A stretch of 64,000 nucleotides of DNA, taken from Anisakis pegreffii. Its lineage: Eukaryota; Nematoda; Chromadorea; Rhabditida; Anisakidae. The DNA lies in assembly GCA_035041965.1 (NCBI GenBank), contig JAPYMA010002258.1:42451-106450 (forward strand), in the 5' to 3' direction. A model generated the notes under the pieces. The model was not told where the DNA came from and ran no database searches. It was given only the letters and a program-made list of their open reading frames with translations. How positions within the stretch are numbered: position 1 is the stretch's first letter; each line of letters opens with the position of its first letter. Shown one piece after another: positions 13,201-26,600 of this stretch. A program made the translations under genes and the position numbers.

Positions 13201-14625
13201 CAGGTGGCTAAAGTATTAGGAATAAGATGGAAAGTTTCATTGAAAGTATCACACGTAATGATTGAATGAGTTCGTTTAGTGCGATTCTCCGAAAACAGCT
13301 ACCAAAACAATGATAGATATTCTGTATAAATGAAACACAGTACTAATGTGATCACCATTTGAGTGTTCAGCTGGAAGGGTTGTTGTGTATAGTTTATACA
13401 AGAAAGGGTTGCATAATCGGGTAAGGTGCCTTGCGGGCATTGACACGTCATCGTCCCGTAATCACACACTGCATCGCCAAGACAAACTTCTCCGTTTGCA
13501 CAACTGCTGTTCAGAATCGCTGAACGGAATATTTCAGAACGAGTGAATTTTATAATATTGAGCGTTTTCATTCCTTTGAAATTTTAGAATTTGTCCCTTT
13601 TTGTTGTTCTGATCGATTCAGTTTATCAATTAAGCACATTCAACTTCGTTCATTCCATTGCACAAAAATATGTGCTCAAATAAATGAGCTAAGCTACAAA
13701 CCGATATTGAAATTTTGGGTGATTTCTCCATGATTTACCGCATCGGATGGATTTTGACATTGTTGACTGACGAACTCAAATACCATTCCATTTGGACATT
13801 CGTTTCGTTCCCAATAACCGAATGTGCTGCAAATATGATTTCTTAGCGCTTATTGAATGTGTAAATGTAACTGATTCTCTTTACTTCCCTTGGTCGCATA
13901 CATTTCGCTAATTTGTCGAAAATAATCTTAGCATTTGATTTTAAATGATAACATAAGCACAACTTCAGCAGATTCCGAGTTCATACGCTAGTGTTCTGCA
14001 CTACATACATTTTTATTTGTTTAATCCATTTTGCTTTTGAAGTTTTGAGTGATTTCTCTACTATTTACCGCATTTCTCTGCTATTTCATTTGCCTTTAGT
14101 ATAGAAGAAAAAGTTGACGCAGTAAAGTGAAGTAGAAATTTCATTCGCTTTTGGAATATCTCGTGTGATCAATCAAAATATGTTTATCTTGATTCAAACG
14201 TGATCAGATTATGCAGTGAAGTTATTTTTTCCATTCCCGAATCAATTCCAAACTGAAAAATGTCTAACCCATAACCGAGCGATTTGCACTGAAGGTAAGT
14301 GTTTCGGTTGCCATCCACGTCTTCCATCAGAAGAACATCACGATTCGTATCACATTGCTGCTGCTGGAGATCCACCGAAGATGCTAAACTGTTGATTTTA
14401 TTCAGTTCATCGAAAATTGCAAACAAACAAAAGTTCGTTTTGTTTTTCTAATATCGCTGAATCTGTTCGATGCAGAAAACTCCAAAATAAGTCATTCACC
14501 ATAAAGAAGACACAGTGAATCTATTCCATGTAATTCAAATGAAAATGCCTTAAGCCAAACAACGAACCCTCTTGGCCGTCCAAACAAATGACACTTAGCC
14601 AAATTATGAAAACCTTTAATAACAT
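888..14625 (-). CDS. Giant secreted EB-module / cysteine-rich matrix-type protein (19 exons, ~2,578 aa)
   Basis: Exons in transcript order: 14564-14625, 14269-14388, 13702-13826, 13356-13519, 13054-13207, 12034-12183, 11474-11593, 11121-11240, 10715-10972, 10266-10397, 8887-9644, 4272-8673, 3252-3403, 2911-3052, 2539-2673, 2331-2403, 1911-2050, 1669-1788, 888-1297. Intron phases agree throughout and lengths sum to 2,579 codons including the stop. The start ([15 protein letters not shown]) is a signal peptide. Residues ~30-100 resemble a divergent chitin-binding peritrophin-A region ([16 protein letters not shown]). About 33 EB/EGF-like modules follow, with the pattern C-x(4-8)-C-x(5)-C-x(4)-C-x-C-x(10)-C. 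Pro- and Ser-rich linkers separate groups of modules, and a lustrin-type cysteine domain closes the protein. No membrane segment is seen after the signal, so secretion is inferred, probably to cuticle or another extracellular matrix. Exons 1-2 are the least certain: their donor (GTTGTT) and acceptor are weak. EB modules are a known nematode extracellular family, but no specific function can be assigned. Confidence 0.9.
4272..8673 (-). other. Single 4,402-bp exon with 18 full EB modules
   Basis: This exon of the EB-module gene is open for 1,467 codons and starts at an AATTTAG acceptor in phase 0. It holds thirteen full modules and one degenerate one (near [10 protein letters not shown]), then a ~330-residue linker rich in Ser, Pro, Gln, Met and Asn. 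Five further full modules and a second degenerate copy (near [10 protein letters not shown]) follow. It ends at the donor AAAG/GTTAGT. Basic clusters ([20 protein letters not shown]) sit in or beside linkers and might be processed, but none is a canonical R-x-K/R-R furin site. Confidence 0.9.
13702..14625 (-). other. 5' exons: signal peptide and divergent chitin-binding region
   Basis: Three exons (14564-14625, 14269-14388, 13702-13826) encode residues 1-102. After the hydrophobic leader come [29 protein letters not shown] and SQQCQNP, the Cys/Trp/Cys-Pro-x-Gly order of CBM14-type chitin-binding domains, though with only four clear cysteines. Exon 3 runs past an early GTAAAT to a second donor, GTTTGT. 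Only that choice keeps the phase with exon 4. Binding to chitin is inferred, not shown. Confidence 0.6.
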
Positions 14626-17600
14626 TGTTGGAGTAAAGTTTTGTTTTTCTTCGCAAGGATTCTCCTTTGTCACCTTTCTTTAATATTGCTTCCCTTAAAT
14701 AGATCCTTTTTGTATTATAAGTATTATGGCATGCGAGCGCACAACTTAGCGGTAGTGAAAAACGTACAAAGACAAATGATCAAAAGAAAATTATCAAACA
14801 TTGCAGAAACCATTGGTGCAATAAAATAAATTTCGAAGGTAAAGAATAGCACCGAGTGGACAGATGTCAATTAAGGAAGTAGGAAGAAGGTGGCAAAATG
14901 TGCTGTATGACGGAATAAATGGAAAGAAATCGTACGAACTGTCGTCACATTAGAACCCGATCTAACGATGATGGAATGCAATGTAATTGAGAGCTGGAAA
15001 ACAGAAGATATACAAGCAAGAAAGAATCTAAGAGTTAAAATATTCATTCGACTCTGAAAAAAGTAAATTCGTAATTTTAGTGATTTCAATAGAAAAATGA
15101 ATCCTTTTGAAGTGAAGACAATGTATCAGATTATATGATCAGGAGCCAATAGCTTTGAAGATGGATCCATATAGAGACACGATTCATTGCCGAGTAACTC
15201 AAATAAATATTGGTTAGTGGAAATGAACTTGGAATAAAATATGAGAAATTTAATCGTGAGTACAAAACGTGAGCATAATATATGATACCGGCATAATTCA
15301 CCTAAACAATGACTGAAATGAAATCGTACAGCACTGAGATGTGTGCTAAATAAACTGACCGTATAGTGGACCCTAACTATTTGTATAGACGAGTCCTATT
15401 TACATTCTTAATAAGTCCACTCAATTTACGGCACTCGACATTCATCGGTATAACATCTTTTCAAGATCAGTTCCGTTCATCCATCTCTCATTTTCACTCA
15501 ATATTCTACCCAAAACCAATTTTCACCCTCTTACAACTTTTCACGTCCTTCCTTAGTCATCACCGCAAATCTCGTAAATTCTTTCACTCACTCTTGTGCC
15601 ATCCAAAATGAGTTTGTTTTATGTGTTCATTTTGAGTTAAGAAATGAATTGAATGATTTACTCATCACACAGTGACCCTTTCGAACGACTGATTGTAATC
15701 ACGAAACAGAAAGTTATTTCAGTTTTTTGGTTCTAATTTGTTCATTCGTTTCTTGACATACGAAATCGAAATGTTCCGTCAACAAAAGTTTCATTTTATT
15801 GACCGATTTTAGAATGTTTTTATTTCGGTTTCGATTATCGGAAAATATTTGAGAAAATCTTCACGAATATACTTCTTAACCGATATATTTAGAACGAGAT
15901 TATTGAGCAGATCAAATATTTGCAATACTCCATATGAATAACAAATCGCTCAAATTATAATGCTCTCTTTTTAGAAGCTTCAATTACGACTTTGCATTAG
16001 CTGTCATTTGTAGTCGATCCATTGTAGTGCTCTGACTGACAGCATTCAGTGATTACCTGGCTTTCATTTCGGTTCAATCCGAAGATAGTGTTAGTCAGCC
16101 AACATTTCATTGCTAATTCATTCAGCAAATTCGATCGGTTCAATACATCACTGATTCATTAGCGATTCATTGTTCGATCGGCTTACAAAATAAATACGCT
16201 GAGATTCTCAACACGCTGCTCTTATTCAATTAGTTTTTACGACTAAAGTAAAAGAATTTCGATCGATTGATTCATTGTTTCCAATACAAAGACAATCTCT
16301 TATTTGACAGGCATCAAAACAAGTGTTCTTTAAATGAGTTATGCATTCATTATAAATCTGTTTGTGATCGTGAGTCCGACTTGCTTACTTTGAATCAATT
16401 TACAAAATACCAAATCAATCTCTCAATATTACTCAATCCTAAATCAACAGTCATTGCTTTTCACTCATTTCATTTATGAAGCACACAAAAATATATTTTT
16501 ATACATATTTTATATCTTATTCATTTTGCATTGAAACTCGGAAATTATGATATCACAACGAAATCGATGAATCGAAATAAATAAGCGATTTGATCAGCAA
16601 ACAAATTAGTTTTATAATTTGATAGTCTCTGGAGTATCACATTCGTTCAGTTATAGCCTAAAGACAGCAGAGCAGCAAATAGTTATCTTGTTGTTATAAT
16701 TCATTAAATTCTCTGTGAAGAAAATGGGAAATGGTTTTCGAAACAGAGGTTTTTGCTCAATAGCGCACAAGCAATCACCTTAGTTTAGGTCATATTCTAT
16801 GTGAATATGGTAATAAATTATAGCTTCGACACGAGTGTGACAATTTGATGGCACGACCGTTACAATTCTCATGATGTACAAGTTTAGAATGCTGAATTTT
16901 AGATGTATTTCAATTGAATGTTCAGATTGAATTCTGTTTTCTTGGAAGCGTGAAATACTGAAGCTTTTCCATTCTCATTTTCCGAATACACGTGATTCTC
17001 GATATTTCATGTGATTTATTCTGGTGTCATACTTGTTGTATCATGAAGGTGTCCCTGCAGCTGGACAACTCCAAGCAGTAGCGTTTTTGAAGTGAAATTT
17101 TTGTGTCGTCATTGTGACCGATCCGCAACAAAAGAACTCGCCCAACCAATAAACTGGTTGCAAAGCAAGTATCATGACTTTTTGCTGTTTCAGTACGTGC
17201 TAATGATGTTGGGAATGTGGCAATTAATTTTTTTGTTGCATAAAATTGTCTGAAAGAACAAATTTGCAAATTTGACGGAACTCGAAATTTTCTTGTTTAG
17301 TTGCTCATTGAGAGACCTCGAACGAAAATTGCTGCTATCGAATCATCACCGGCTTGTAACTCGTCATCAACTACATAAACAACATGTTCAGATGAACCTA
17401 AAATTTCGGATTGTCATCACATCTGTCAGAGCAGTTATTTTTGTCCGTTCAGGTGGCTAGCTTTGTTCAAATTCGTAACGAAACATTACTCAAATGATCG
17501 GAAATCATTCAAACGATCAGTCGATTTTAACGTATTCGCTATCATTTATGCACATCTAGTTCATGAAGCCATCTTTAATGTGTAATCTGATAAGCGATTG

Positions 17601-20600
17601 TCATCGATGACGAAAAATTGATGTTTTGCAGCAGATAAATCTTCATTTTTCAGTTGCCGATTCATAATGTGCTCGTTGTTTGCAGCCAAACAACGAGTTA
17701 ACAATAAGTGGGAAAGTATTGAAATAGTTCATCAGTGCTCAGTGTGATGCAGCACCAATGAATTATTACTTCATATTGATTAATGGCCGTCGGATGGATA
17801 TTTTTCTGGAAAACAACGTGGCGAATGCGAATCGTAGTAGAAATGATAGAGCTTTGTTTCACGGATTGGAGAGAAGAGATTTGTTCCTTTCATCGCAGAA
17901 GTTTTGCAGCAACCTTCTTGTTCGGTAAATATTACTTAATGAGTTAGCTTTCAATTCTGCGAGAAGTTTGGAACTGAGAAATGAAGTTTTAGAGACATCT
18001 GAATTTTCGATTGATGTTTTACGTTAGTTGGAATAGCAGTATTTCAGTACAATGAAGTATTTCTGCTGCAAGCCTGTTAGGATCTTTTTATGTTCAATTC
18101 AATTATCTAACATGTTTTATTTTCGATGGAAGTAAATTCTTCTACAACGTTTTTTTTTTTTCAAAATGAACAGCAACAAACTGTCGGTTATGAGGATGAG
18201 TTGGTTTGGGAGACAGATTTCATTTTCAGGTGTAATTGCTAGAGCTCAATTCTATCATTTTTCAGTCAAACAACTGCTATTGCTATGAAAATTGACGAAG
18301 AAATGTTATTCTATTGAAAAGCAATGAATCAACGACTGATTGAGAACTGAAAATTTCACGATAGATGAGGGTACATATAAATCATCGATTTTATGACGTG
18401 TTTTTCGATGATGTATTCAGCGTAACGCCTCTCTGACGGTCGGTCCCTTTTTGCCGTTGAAAAATGGGAAACAAAATTTTTTAGCGATTGTCGAGATGCG
18501 TTCACCGTTTACGTGTCATATCGAAAGTACTTTTGTTTTTATAAACATTCGTATGTGTGCATTTGTCTGCATAGCTGTGTGCTGTGATGACAAGCGAATG
18601 AAATGCGGAAAAAAGAAACAAACTTCTGAAGGCATTACCACTTAATATAATGCACGTTCATCACATCATACCACATCATCTTCAAACAAAATATACTATT
18701 AATGTTCTCCATCTCGCAGTACACTATCAGCAAATACTTTTATGTGATACCATTAAAGTCTCTTAACAGCAGTCAAACACACAATTTATAGTTTTGTTGA
18801 AGTTTGTGCTTGGAGCTCTGTTGAAAGTATGTATATATCCGCACATTTTTGTCGACATTTTGAGCACAGACATTTCCAATGAAATGCATTCTAAAGGAGT
18901 ATGAATTCCAAGTTCAGATCAGTATTTAAAGTTGAGGAAAAGTCAAATCATTTTTGACTTTGATTAGTGTTAACGCTGAATTTTGGCCTACTAAACCGCT
19001 CCTGATGCATCATATGTATCGACTCACCACTCCTTTGCTCAGCATCAACCAATTTTGTATTGGAAATAGTTAGAAAACCAACAGACTTTGAAGTAGAGCG
19101 GATGAATTTCTCTTGTTGAAGTTGACAAATGAACTGATTAATTCTTGTGGATGTTTGACTGTGATTCGTGGTAGAGGAGAACCTTTATCATTATATTGAT
19201 CAATGCAATTTTCTTTTAAGAAAGTATTTTGATAAAGAGAAGACGAAGACGAAAATGTTATCCGAATGTTTTAAACAAGATCGGCGATAAGAGTGTTCAT
19301 ACAGTGAACAAATGATAAATCTCGATCTGAGTGAGTTGTTATGACACTGTTGTAAGGGGCATAAAAACGTTTCGAAGCTATTGCGTCGAAACGCAATCAA
19401 AAACACACAAATAGCTTGTGATTTTGAACGCTCCTCTGCAAACTTTGAATAGTTTGTGATCCCATTCGAGTGCTGTCTGTTAAATCAACGAAAAATGCCA
19501 ACAAAATGTTTTTGAGGTACTCAAAATGTGGAACTATGATTGATCGTTTGATAAGACAGATCTGCAATTTCATGATCCATTTCCATATGGATGAAATATC
19601 CAAGTAAATTGATAACTTTTGAAGATGGACATTTTGAATCTTAATTCGATATCAACTCAAATCGGTGCAGTCGAAGGATGCTGTTTTGAAAAGCACTCGG
19701 TCAGCTTCTCTGACTGTACACACAAGTTGCTTGCTCCATTAACACGATGGAGTTCAGAGGAAATAATGGTGTAAACATGTTCAATTGACGATATTGTGAT
19801 GACAATCTAGAGGAAATTCAAATACACCAGAAAAATTTTCGAATGGGATTCGATTTCAAAGAATGAGAGGAACCAGAAATAAATTAAACTAGCAACAAGA
19901 CAACAGTAATGCATTTTTTCTTTCCAAACGAAGTGTCTTAAAATTTTTGTTCTCTCTCTTATCGCTTCGATCACTATCATTCTTATAGTTCAAGTGCAAT
20001 TAATTCATTCGTTCCTTTTTGTGGACGAATGAGAGCAATTGACTTTTGTTTTCTTCTCGTGGATGTGTGTAAATTCTGTGAAACAACTGCAACACAACTC
20101 GAAGTTCGTTGATAGGAGTAGTTGAGATGTTTTCATTTTGTGTTGTTCAAAGCGATCCACCTTTCCAAACATCAGCCAAGTCCACGTTCGAACCCAAGTA
20201 GACTTCTTGCGTGATTGCACACGCAAAAAAACCACGATAATATTTGAAAGTGCCCTGAATAGGACGGTGATGATATGAGCACGCACAGGTGTGCTTACGC
20301 ATATCATAAAGCAATTCATATCAAAATATTTCCCTGTTGTGCATGAAATTGATTTGTGCGAATATGCTCTAAACGTCGATCATCAATTAATTTCGCTTTA
20401 TAATCCGCAATCACATCTGACTTTAATTTTGGGCATATAAAATTGCATAAAATTTCATGCCGTTAACAAATAGTTTAGATATGCTTATTGCATCTATCAA
20501 TAAGTGTTCTTATGAAATAATATATCAAGTACTGATGTGCGATAATCAGTGTAAATGATTACAATCGATTAATTGAACCGATCGAATTTCTTTTACAGCA

Positions 20601-23600
20601 ATTTCACAAATTTTGTTCGTTCACAATTTTCGTTAGAAACATACAGTGAAAACAGTTGAACGGGAACACACCTACACCCATTCAGCTCAAACTCAAGAAG
20701 TGGTTACTTCATGCCATAGCAGCTGCTTTGAACAGCTTTATCCATTCCTGTTTACCCGTTAACAGATAGGTTTAACTTCGCTTCACGTCATATGCGAAGT
20801 CTACTTCTGAGTGAGATCGGTTACTTATTTACTATGAATCTTTTTCGGATCCTACGAAGAAACCTAGCAGTTGTTAATGACCAGCATCGGAGGAGTTGAA
20901 AGCCGTCTTATTAGCAGATTATCTACATGAGGACGGACCTACGTTTTAAATGATGCTCCAAAATGATTATTCCTTGAAAAAATGTCGATGGACTTAAAAA
21001 TACAGATCAAAAAATCAAGGTTATTCCACTGCTTTTGATGATTTTTTATTGACTGTTCCAGACCGTTTAATTTATTATCTGAATTGTGATGTAAGCTGCG
21101 AAGGGGGCTTGACAATTACACAAAAATGTTCGAGATCACTATGAAAGAGTGGGAGCTGAAATTGTATTGCAGACATTGCAAATGAGAAATCATAAATACT
21201 TTTTTTTAGAATTGCTATGAAAGGCTGGAAATATTGGTGAATTAGTGTGAGAAGCATGCATTCGAATCATTAAACAGCTCCGTGTAATCGTGCCTTCAAT
21301 CGTGAATTGCTAACAAAGCAAGAGCATTGACGCTGATTCGGAGGAAAAAATGGCAAAGATAATGCCACCGCATTAGAGAAATGAAATCACTGATAAGCGA
21401 TCAATTTTGGTTTTTTGTTTTGCTGTGTGATTTTGTTATCACCAGATCGACATCACATTCCAGTGCTGTTCAAAGTCTTCGTGATTAAAGTGGGAACGAT
21501 GTGCCATCCAGTATGAGAGTAAAACTGATATCGCATCAATGTTCATTTACCAATTATCAAATAATTGTCAATTTACGTCCACATTTTTATTAACAACGGA
21601 CTGTGCTCGAAAGCTGATAATTTGTTAACGACTCATGACTGAAGGCACAATTGCAATCAAAAAACACCTATTTGCTGAAACACCTACTTTCAAGTAGTTC
21701 AGTCGAAGTATGAAAAGTCATTTGAATTGTCGAGTATGTTGCGGCCGAATACCGAATCAAGTTATTGAATTAATTATTTTTAAGCAAAATTTTTACGTAA
21801 AAGAATCTTTCTCGCTGTTTGCCCATAAAATACTTGTGCATTGAAATAAATATTCATTGTTGATTAACACTTTTTTGAGTGAACATGCACAAGTATTGAA
21901 CTCAAGTACCAAGACAATGAGCACTGCGAAGCACAAGCTTTCGCAATCGTGAAAGAGAATTTCTAGATGTGCTCCTCTTAGCAAATCTTTCTGACCAGTA
22001 ATTACGATCCCTGAAAGTAAGTGAGTTAGAACGAAACTGAGTTCATTCATTTCAACTGAATGAGTCAAACTGAGGTCAACTCTCGTGCGAACAAACTTTT
22101 ATCGATGAATAAGAATTTTCTGAGGATTATTTGCAAGGATCAGGAAGAATGCACAAGTCTGATGAAAAGGAACTGATGAAAATAGTTTTGCAATACCGTG
22201 ACCACTGCCTTATTGGTCAGGAAACAGAAGCGAATGAACGACACGAACTTCGGCAAATAGATCATGGAATATTTGAAGGCGAATGAAGTTCATGATTTGA
22301 GCTCATAAAAACAGGTTCATACAAAATATGGTTTACCTATTCATTCGTTCACGTCTAAAAACTGCTCAACCCTTTCTGATCTGTCTCAATTCATTTATTT
22401 TCCCTTCTCAAACAAACCACTACCATTTCATGAAAATATTGTTCGTTTATTGAAACTTTTATCAATCATTTGACTGCAAGTTTCCGAGAATTCCATTCAA
22501 ATTTTCGTTACAATCTTGTTCAGTGAGATGGATTAATCAATGTTGATTTGTAAATCCATTAGGTGAAATAGTAATATGCCATTTCTCTTGACCAATAGCA
22601 CGGTATGAATTGTTTTTTTGCGAATCACATGATTTGTATCACGTCAAATGGTGAATATTCAGTTGCGGTACACTTGAAATGGAGAATGTGAAGCATATGA
22701 GCGTTCAGCAATGTACCTCATTGCAGGTAAACTTTCAAGAAGCTGGATTGAAATATGCAGTGTTCGAACAAGAATAGAGAGATTTTGTTGAATAGATACG
22801 TGCATTATGATACACTGATAACGATGCTTAAGTTCAACACACAAATGAGTGAGCGATATACGATGTTTATCAGTGCTTTATCGCTTCGCCTCTCCATGTT
22901 ATGGATGGCGAATGTGATATATTGTGGCTGTAATTGAACAACGGTTCCTTGTTGAGGATACATCTTGTACAAAATTGGTTGGGGTACGTTCAACGAGTTG
23001 ACGTATTCAGGGAAATATGCTGACTCCTGCGAATATCAACTGCTTATTGGCGAATCTTTCACAACACATTTATTTTCCATTGTGAACACGAGACATTTCC
23101 GTGGTCGGACACTAAACTTCGGTGAAACACGAACATAGCTTAATTATCTCGTTTGATACACAAAAGATTGCCTTCAAGAGTAAATTATTACTGGAATGTG
23201 TTTTTGATCCCCAACATGATCATGTTGAATGGAGAAGCTTCAGCCACTTGAAACGCTCGTTTGAGAGCATCCAACTAGTTTATCCGCATGATACATTTTG
23301 AGCTTACAAGAAGCATCTCAGGAGCAAAAATTCTGTTTCTGAGTTGATGTCCAACCAAGCACCTGTTTCGTGAGACTACGATAGAGAGGAACTCCTTTTA
23401 TACTTATGTTTTTGTTTTCTTTTAACTTGTGATTGATCAAAAAACTTAATGTCGACATCAGAAAGAATCACTTCATCGTTTTGTAACGGGAGTAACACAC
23501 GAACACAGAATGAATTCGCTCACGTAGCAAGGGCAGTTTACGCACAAGCACGTATTCATATATGATTGCGCACGAATTTCGGTGCGATTCCACTTTTTTT

Positions 23601-26600
23601 TCAACATAAATAAACAGAATATGAATATAAATGCTCAACTGTTCTACATTGAGCAACACTCGAATACTGAGATCTCTACATAGTTGCTTCAGTAATAAGC
23701 TATTCAGAGTCTCGCTTGCAACTGTAATATCCGATTCAACTGATCAGTCGTTTCTTCCTGATCTGAATATACTTCACGCTGAATTGTTCTCGACTGTGAT
23801 CAATTTTCCTGACGATGTTCGAGGAAATTTGATCGCCCTTACAATTCACGAACGGAACTGCGATATTTAGACCGTTAACGATCACTGATAAATCATTCAG
23901 TGTGTTCGGCAATCCAAATCATACATTCTCAAGTTTATTTTATTGACCAACATCTCGAAACGCTTAACTCACAATGCTCGTTTCAAGCCCGCTGGATTTT
24001 ACTATTAACCATCCATGTATTTCCCTATTGAAAGTTCTCCTTATATTGGTGTTAATTACTCATCTTGCATTTTTCCGTTTAATATTACCACAAGAATTTG
24101 AAGTTCCTATAACGATAAGTTCAGATTAACGAAATTGGAAAACAGGGATGAAGATATCCGTCAAAAACGTTGTTTCAACTAGTTGGGACAGTAATGCATC
24201 CCGTCCGGCCTCGTCGCTACTAAAACAGAAGTGCTCGTATTGCACAAAATTGAATATTATAATCGGCTGTGGAATTGATTCACCATTTCGTTCTCACAGG
24301 CTGATTTTAATCGCCCACTTACTTTATACCACCTCAGGCATCTAGCACACAATAGCTAATCGCTTCTGATGGGACTTGCAAAATGCGAAATCCAAGCTCG
24401 ACTCGTAACGATGAGTTGTATGAGATAGAAGTAGGTGTGCTTTGTTGGAGGTTAGTGGTAATGTAAATCATACCCATTGATTGCTTCACACGACTGTTTT
24501 AAATTCCTGCGGCAATTGTATGAATAAGTTTAAATTTTCAGGCGAGTAATTCAGCAAAGAACATTATTATGCATAATATTTCAACTGAAATTTGTAGCAG
24601 CAAAAAATTTCTTGAAAAATTTCAATCCAACGAGTTCGATAAACCTCAAGTAGTATTTATCATTTTCTTCTAAAAAATCATTTGGGAAGTTAGGAGCACA
24701 CATTCCATTCAATAGTGATTTGAACATTCCTTGTTTCAAAGCATCGTGCATTACAACAGAAATGATTTTGTTGTTGGTGGAACGATCGAGAATGATTGTA
24801 CGCAGACAGATCGAATCATGATCAATTTTATCGATTTATGAACGTGACAATCAGTGATTTGTTCTGTTTAAAACACAACACCAGTTATCTAGTGCTTGAT
24901 ACCTTACAATGTATTTTCGAATGATGTTGGCGTTGATGGTTTATTTGTTGATGGAGAGGTGCAGACGAGTAGCGAAATATCATTTGCAATGTCCCGACGT
25001 TCATGTTCATCGCTACTTCTGCGTTCAGTTAGTGTTCAGCAGACTGACGATCCAGTACGGTTGCACATTGGTTTGTTGTGTGATTGGTCGGTGGTGCTGC
25101 GATACGATAGGATTCGTTTTGTTTTGTGCACTCATCTAGTGGTTTCTTATCAACTGCTTACATTGTTGCGAGCTGCTCACTTTTACTCTTCACTGCTCCT
25201 TCACAACTTGTTGCTCCTTCCACGTTTGAATTCGTCGCAGTTGATTGCAAACATACTAAGAATTACTCAAAAATACGAATACTACAAGAATCTACTCTCA
25301 ATTTTGAAGCTAGTTGCTAAGAAGTAAGACTGTTGAGGCCCGAAACGGTCCAATTTTCGGTAACGTAATGATTCGTACATACTTTTAACTTTTGACTATG
25401 ATCCTCACCATCAGCGTGTTTCTTGTTTCTTGTTTTCTATTTTTTGACCTGTTTCTTCCTCCTGGGCTCAGCTTTGATTATTTCTATTCGCCGAAAGGTC
25501 CTTCAGTACAAAACAAGTCCTAGAAGAGGTCACTTGATACTTTCTGATTGCACTAGAGGGTTTCGGTCAGTAACCAGATTACATATCTTTCAAAATACTC
25601 AGTGACAATGCAATACAGGTTAGCAATCAGCAGCCAGTGACAATACTATTTTTACGCGATTGCTTTTAACTACCAACAAACTTGCTTTTGCTTGATCACA
25701 ATAGTTCAATCTTGGAATCTGAGAACGAATCCTGGAATTAGTCGAGAATATCAAAATATCCGTTTAGGCTGTGCCCTATGAATAGTGATTGCCTCACGTC
25801 GCCCTATAAAACAGCTATCGTAATTTAAGCCACACAGTAGCCACAGTGTCTTTACGCAATGTTTCAGCTGAGCATTAATTCGATGATTCGATTAAATTAT
25901 TCGAATGTATGACAAATTGCAAGAACTCAGTCTCATCTTACACTTAATAACCCATCTGAAGAATAGTTGATTTCTTCTGGTTTTTGTAAAGATCCAGTTC
26001 CTTCGACTGAAAAGTATTCGTGTTGTTATATCTCATGAAAGGATGGATTTGGAGAATAATTTCTGTTACAGCTAAACATTTGCAGATGTTCAGTGCACAG
26101 GTTTGCAAATGCCTGTTGCTGAGCAAGTAATTCGCATGCGGTGTGTACATCAATTTTCATATGATGAGTGCAAATTAAAGAGAGAAACCGATGACTGTTC
26201 GGAGTGTATCATTCACGTTCCATATCACAACTGCACTTTTGTTTTTGCTTTACTTCATAATGCCCATCGCTGTTTCGGTGTGCATTCACTATTGACAGTT
26301 GCAATCGATGAATGATAACACTTCAGTCATCACTCCACTCTTAACTTTTCTTGACGAACATTTTGAGCTGTTCTCAAATGAGATTTTTATTTTTTTGTCT
26401 GCAATTAGGTGAGATGCGCCTTTACGTGAACGTTACAGTCGGAAAGAGAACATCGACAGCGATATTGTGAGCATTCATTCACTTTGCTGGTTCACCACTT
26501 ATCGTCCAACTCTCGGAATCGTCAGTTCAGTTCAAGGAACTGAAATGAAGCGGTTTATTTCAGTTGCCTGATAAACTTAATGCGATTCAGTGGCTCCTGA

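Noticed and set aside
20005..20319. 104-codon ATG minus frame
   Set aside because: Composition is mixed, with no domain, signal peptide or splice partner; kept only as a note in the 13-kb gap entry.
24896..25327. 143-codon plus frame with hydrophobic Leu-rich stretches
   Set aside because: It starts at a non-ATG codon, overlaps two other long frames in the same interval, and shows no motif or splice context, so no frame can be preferred.
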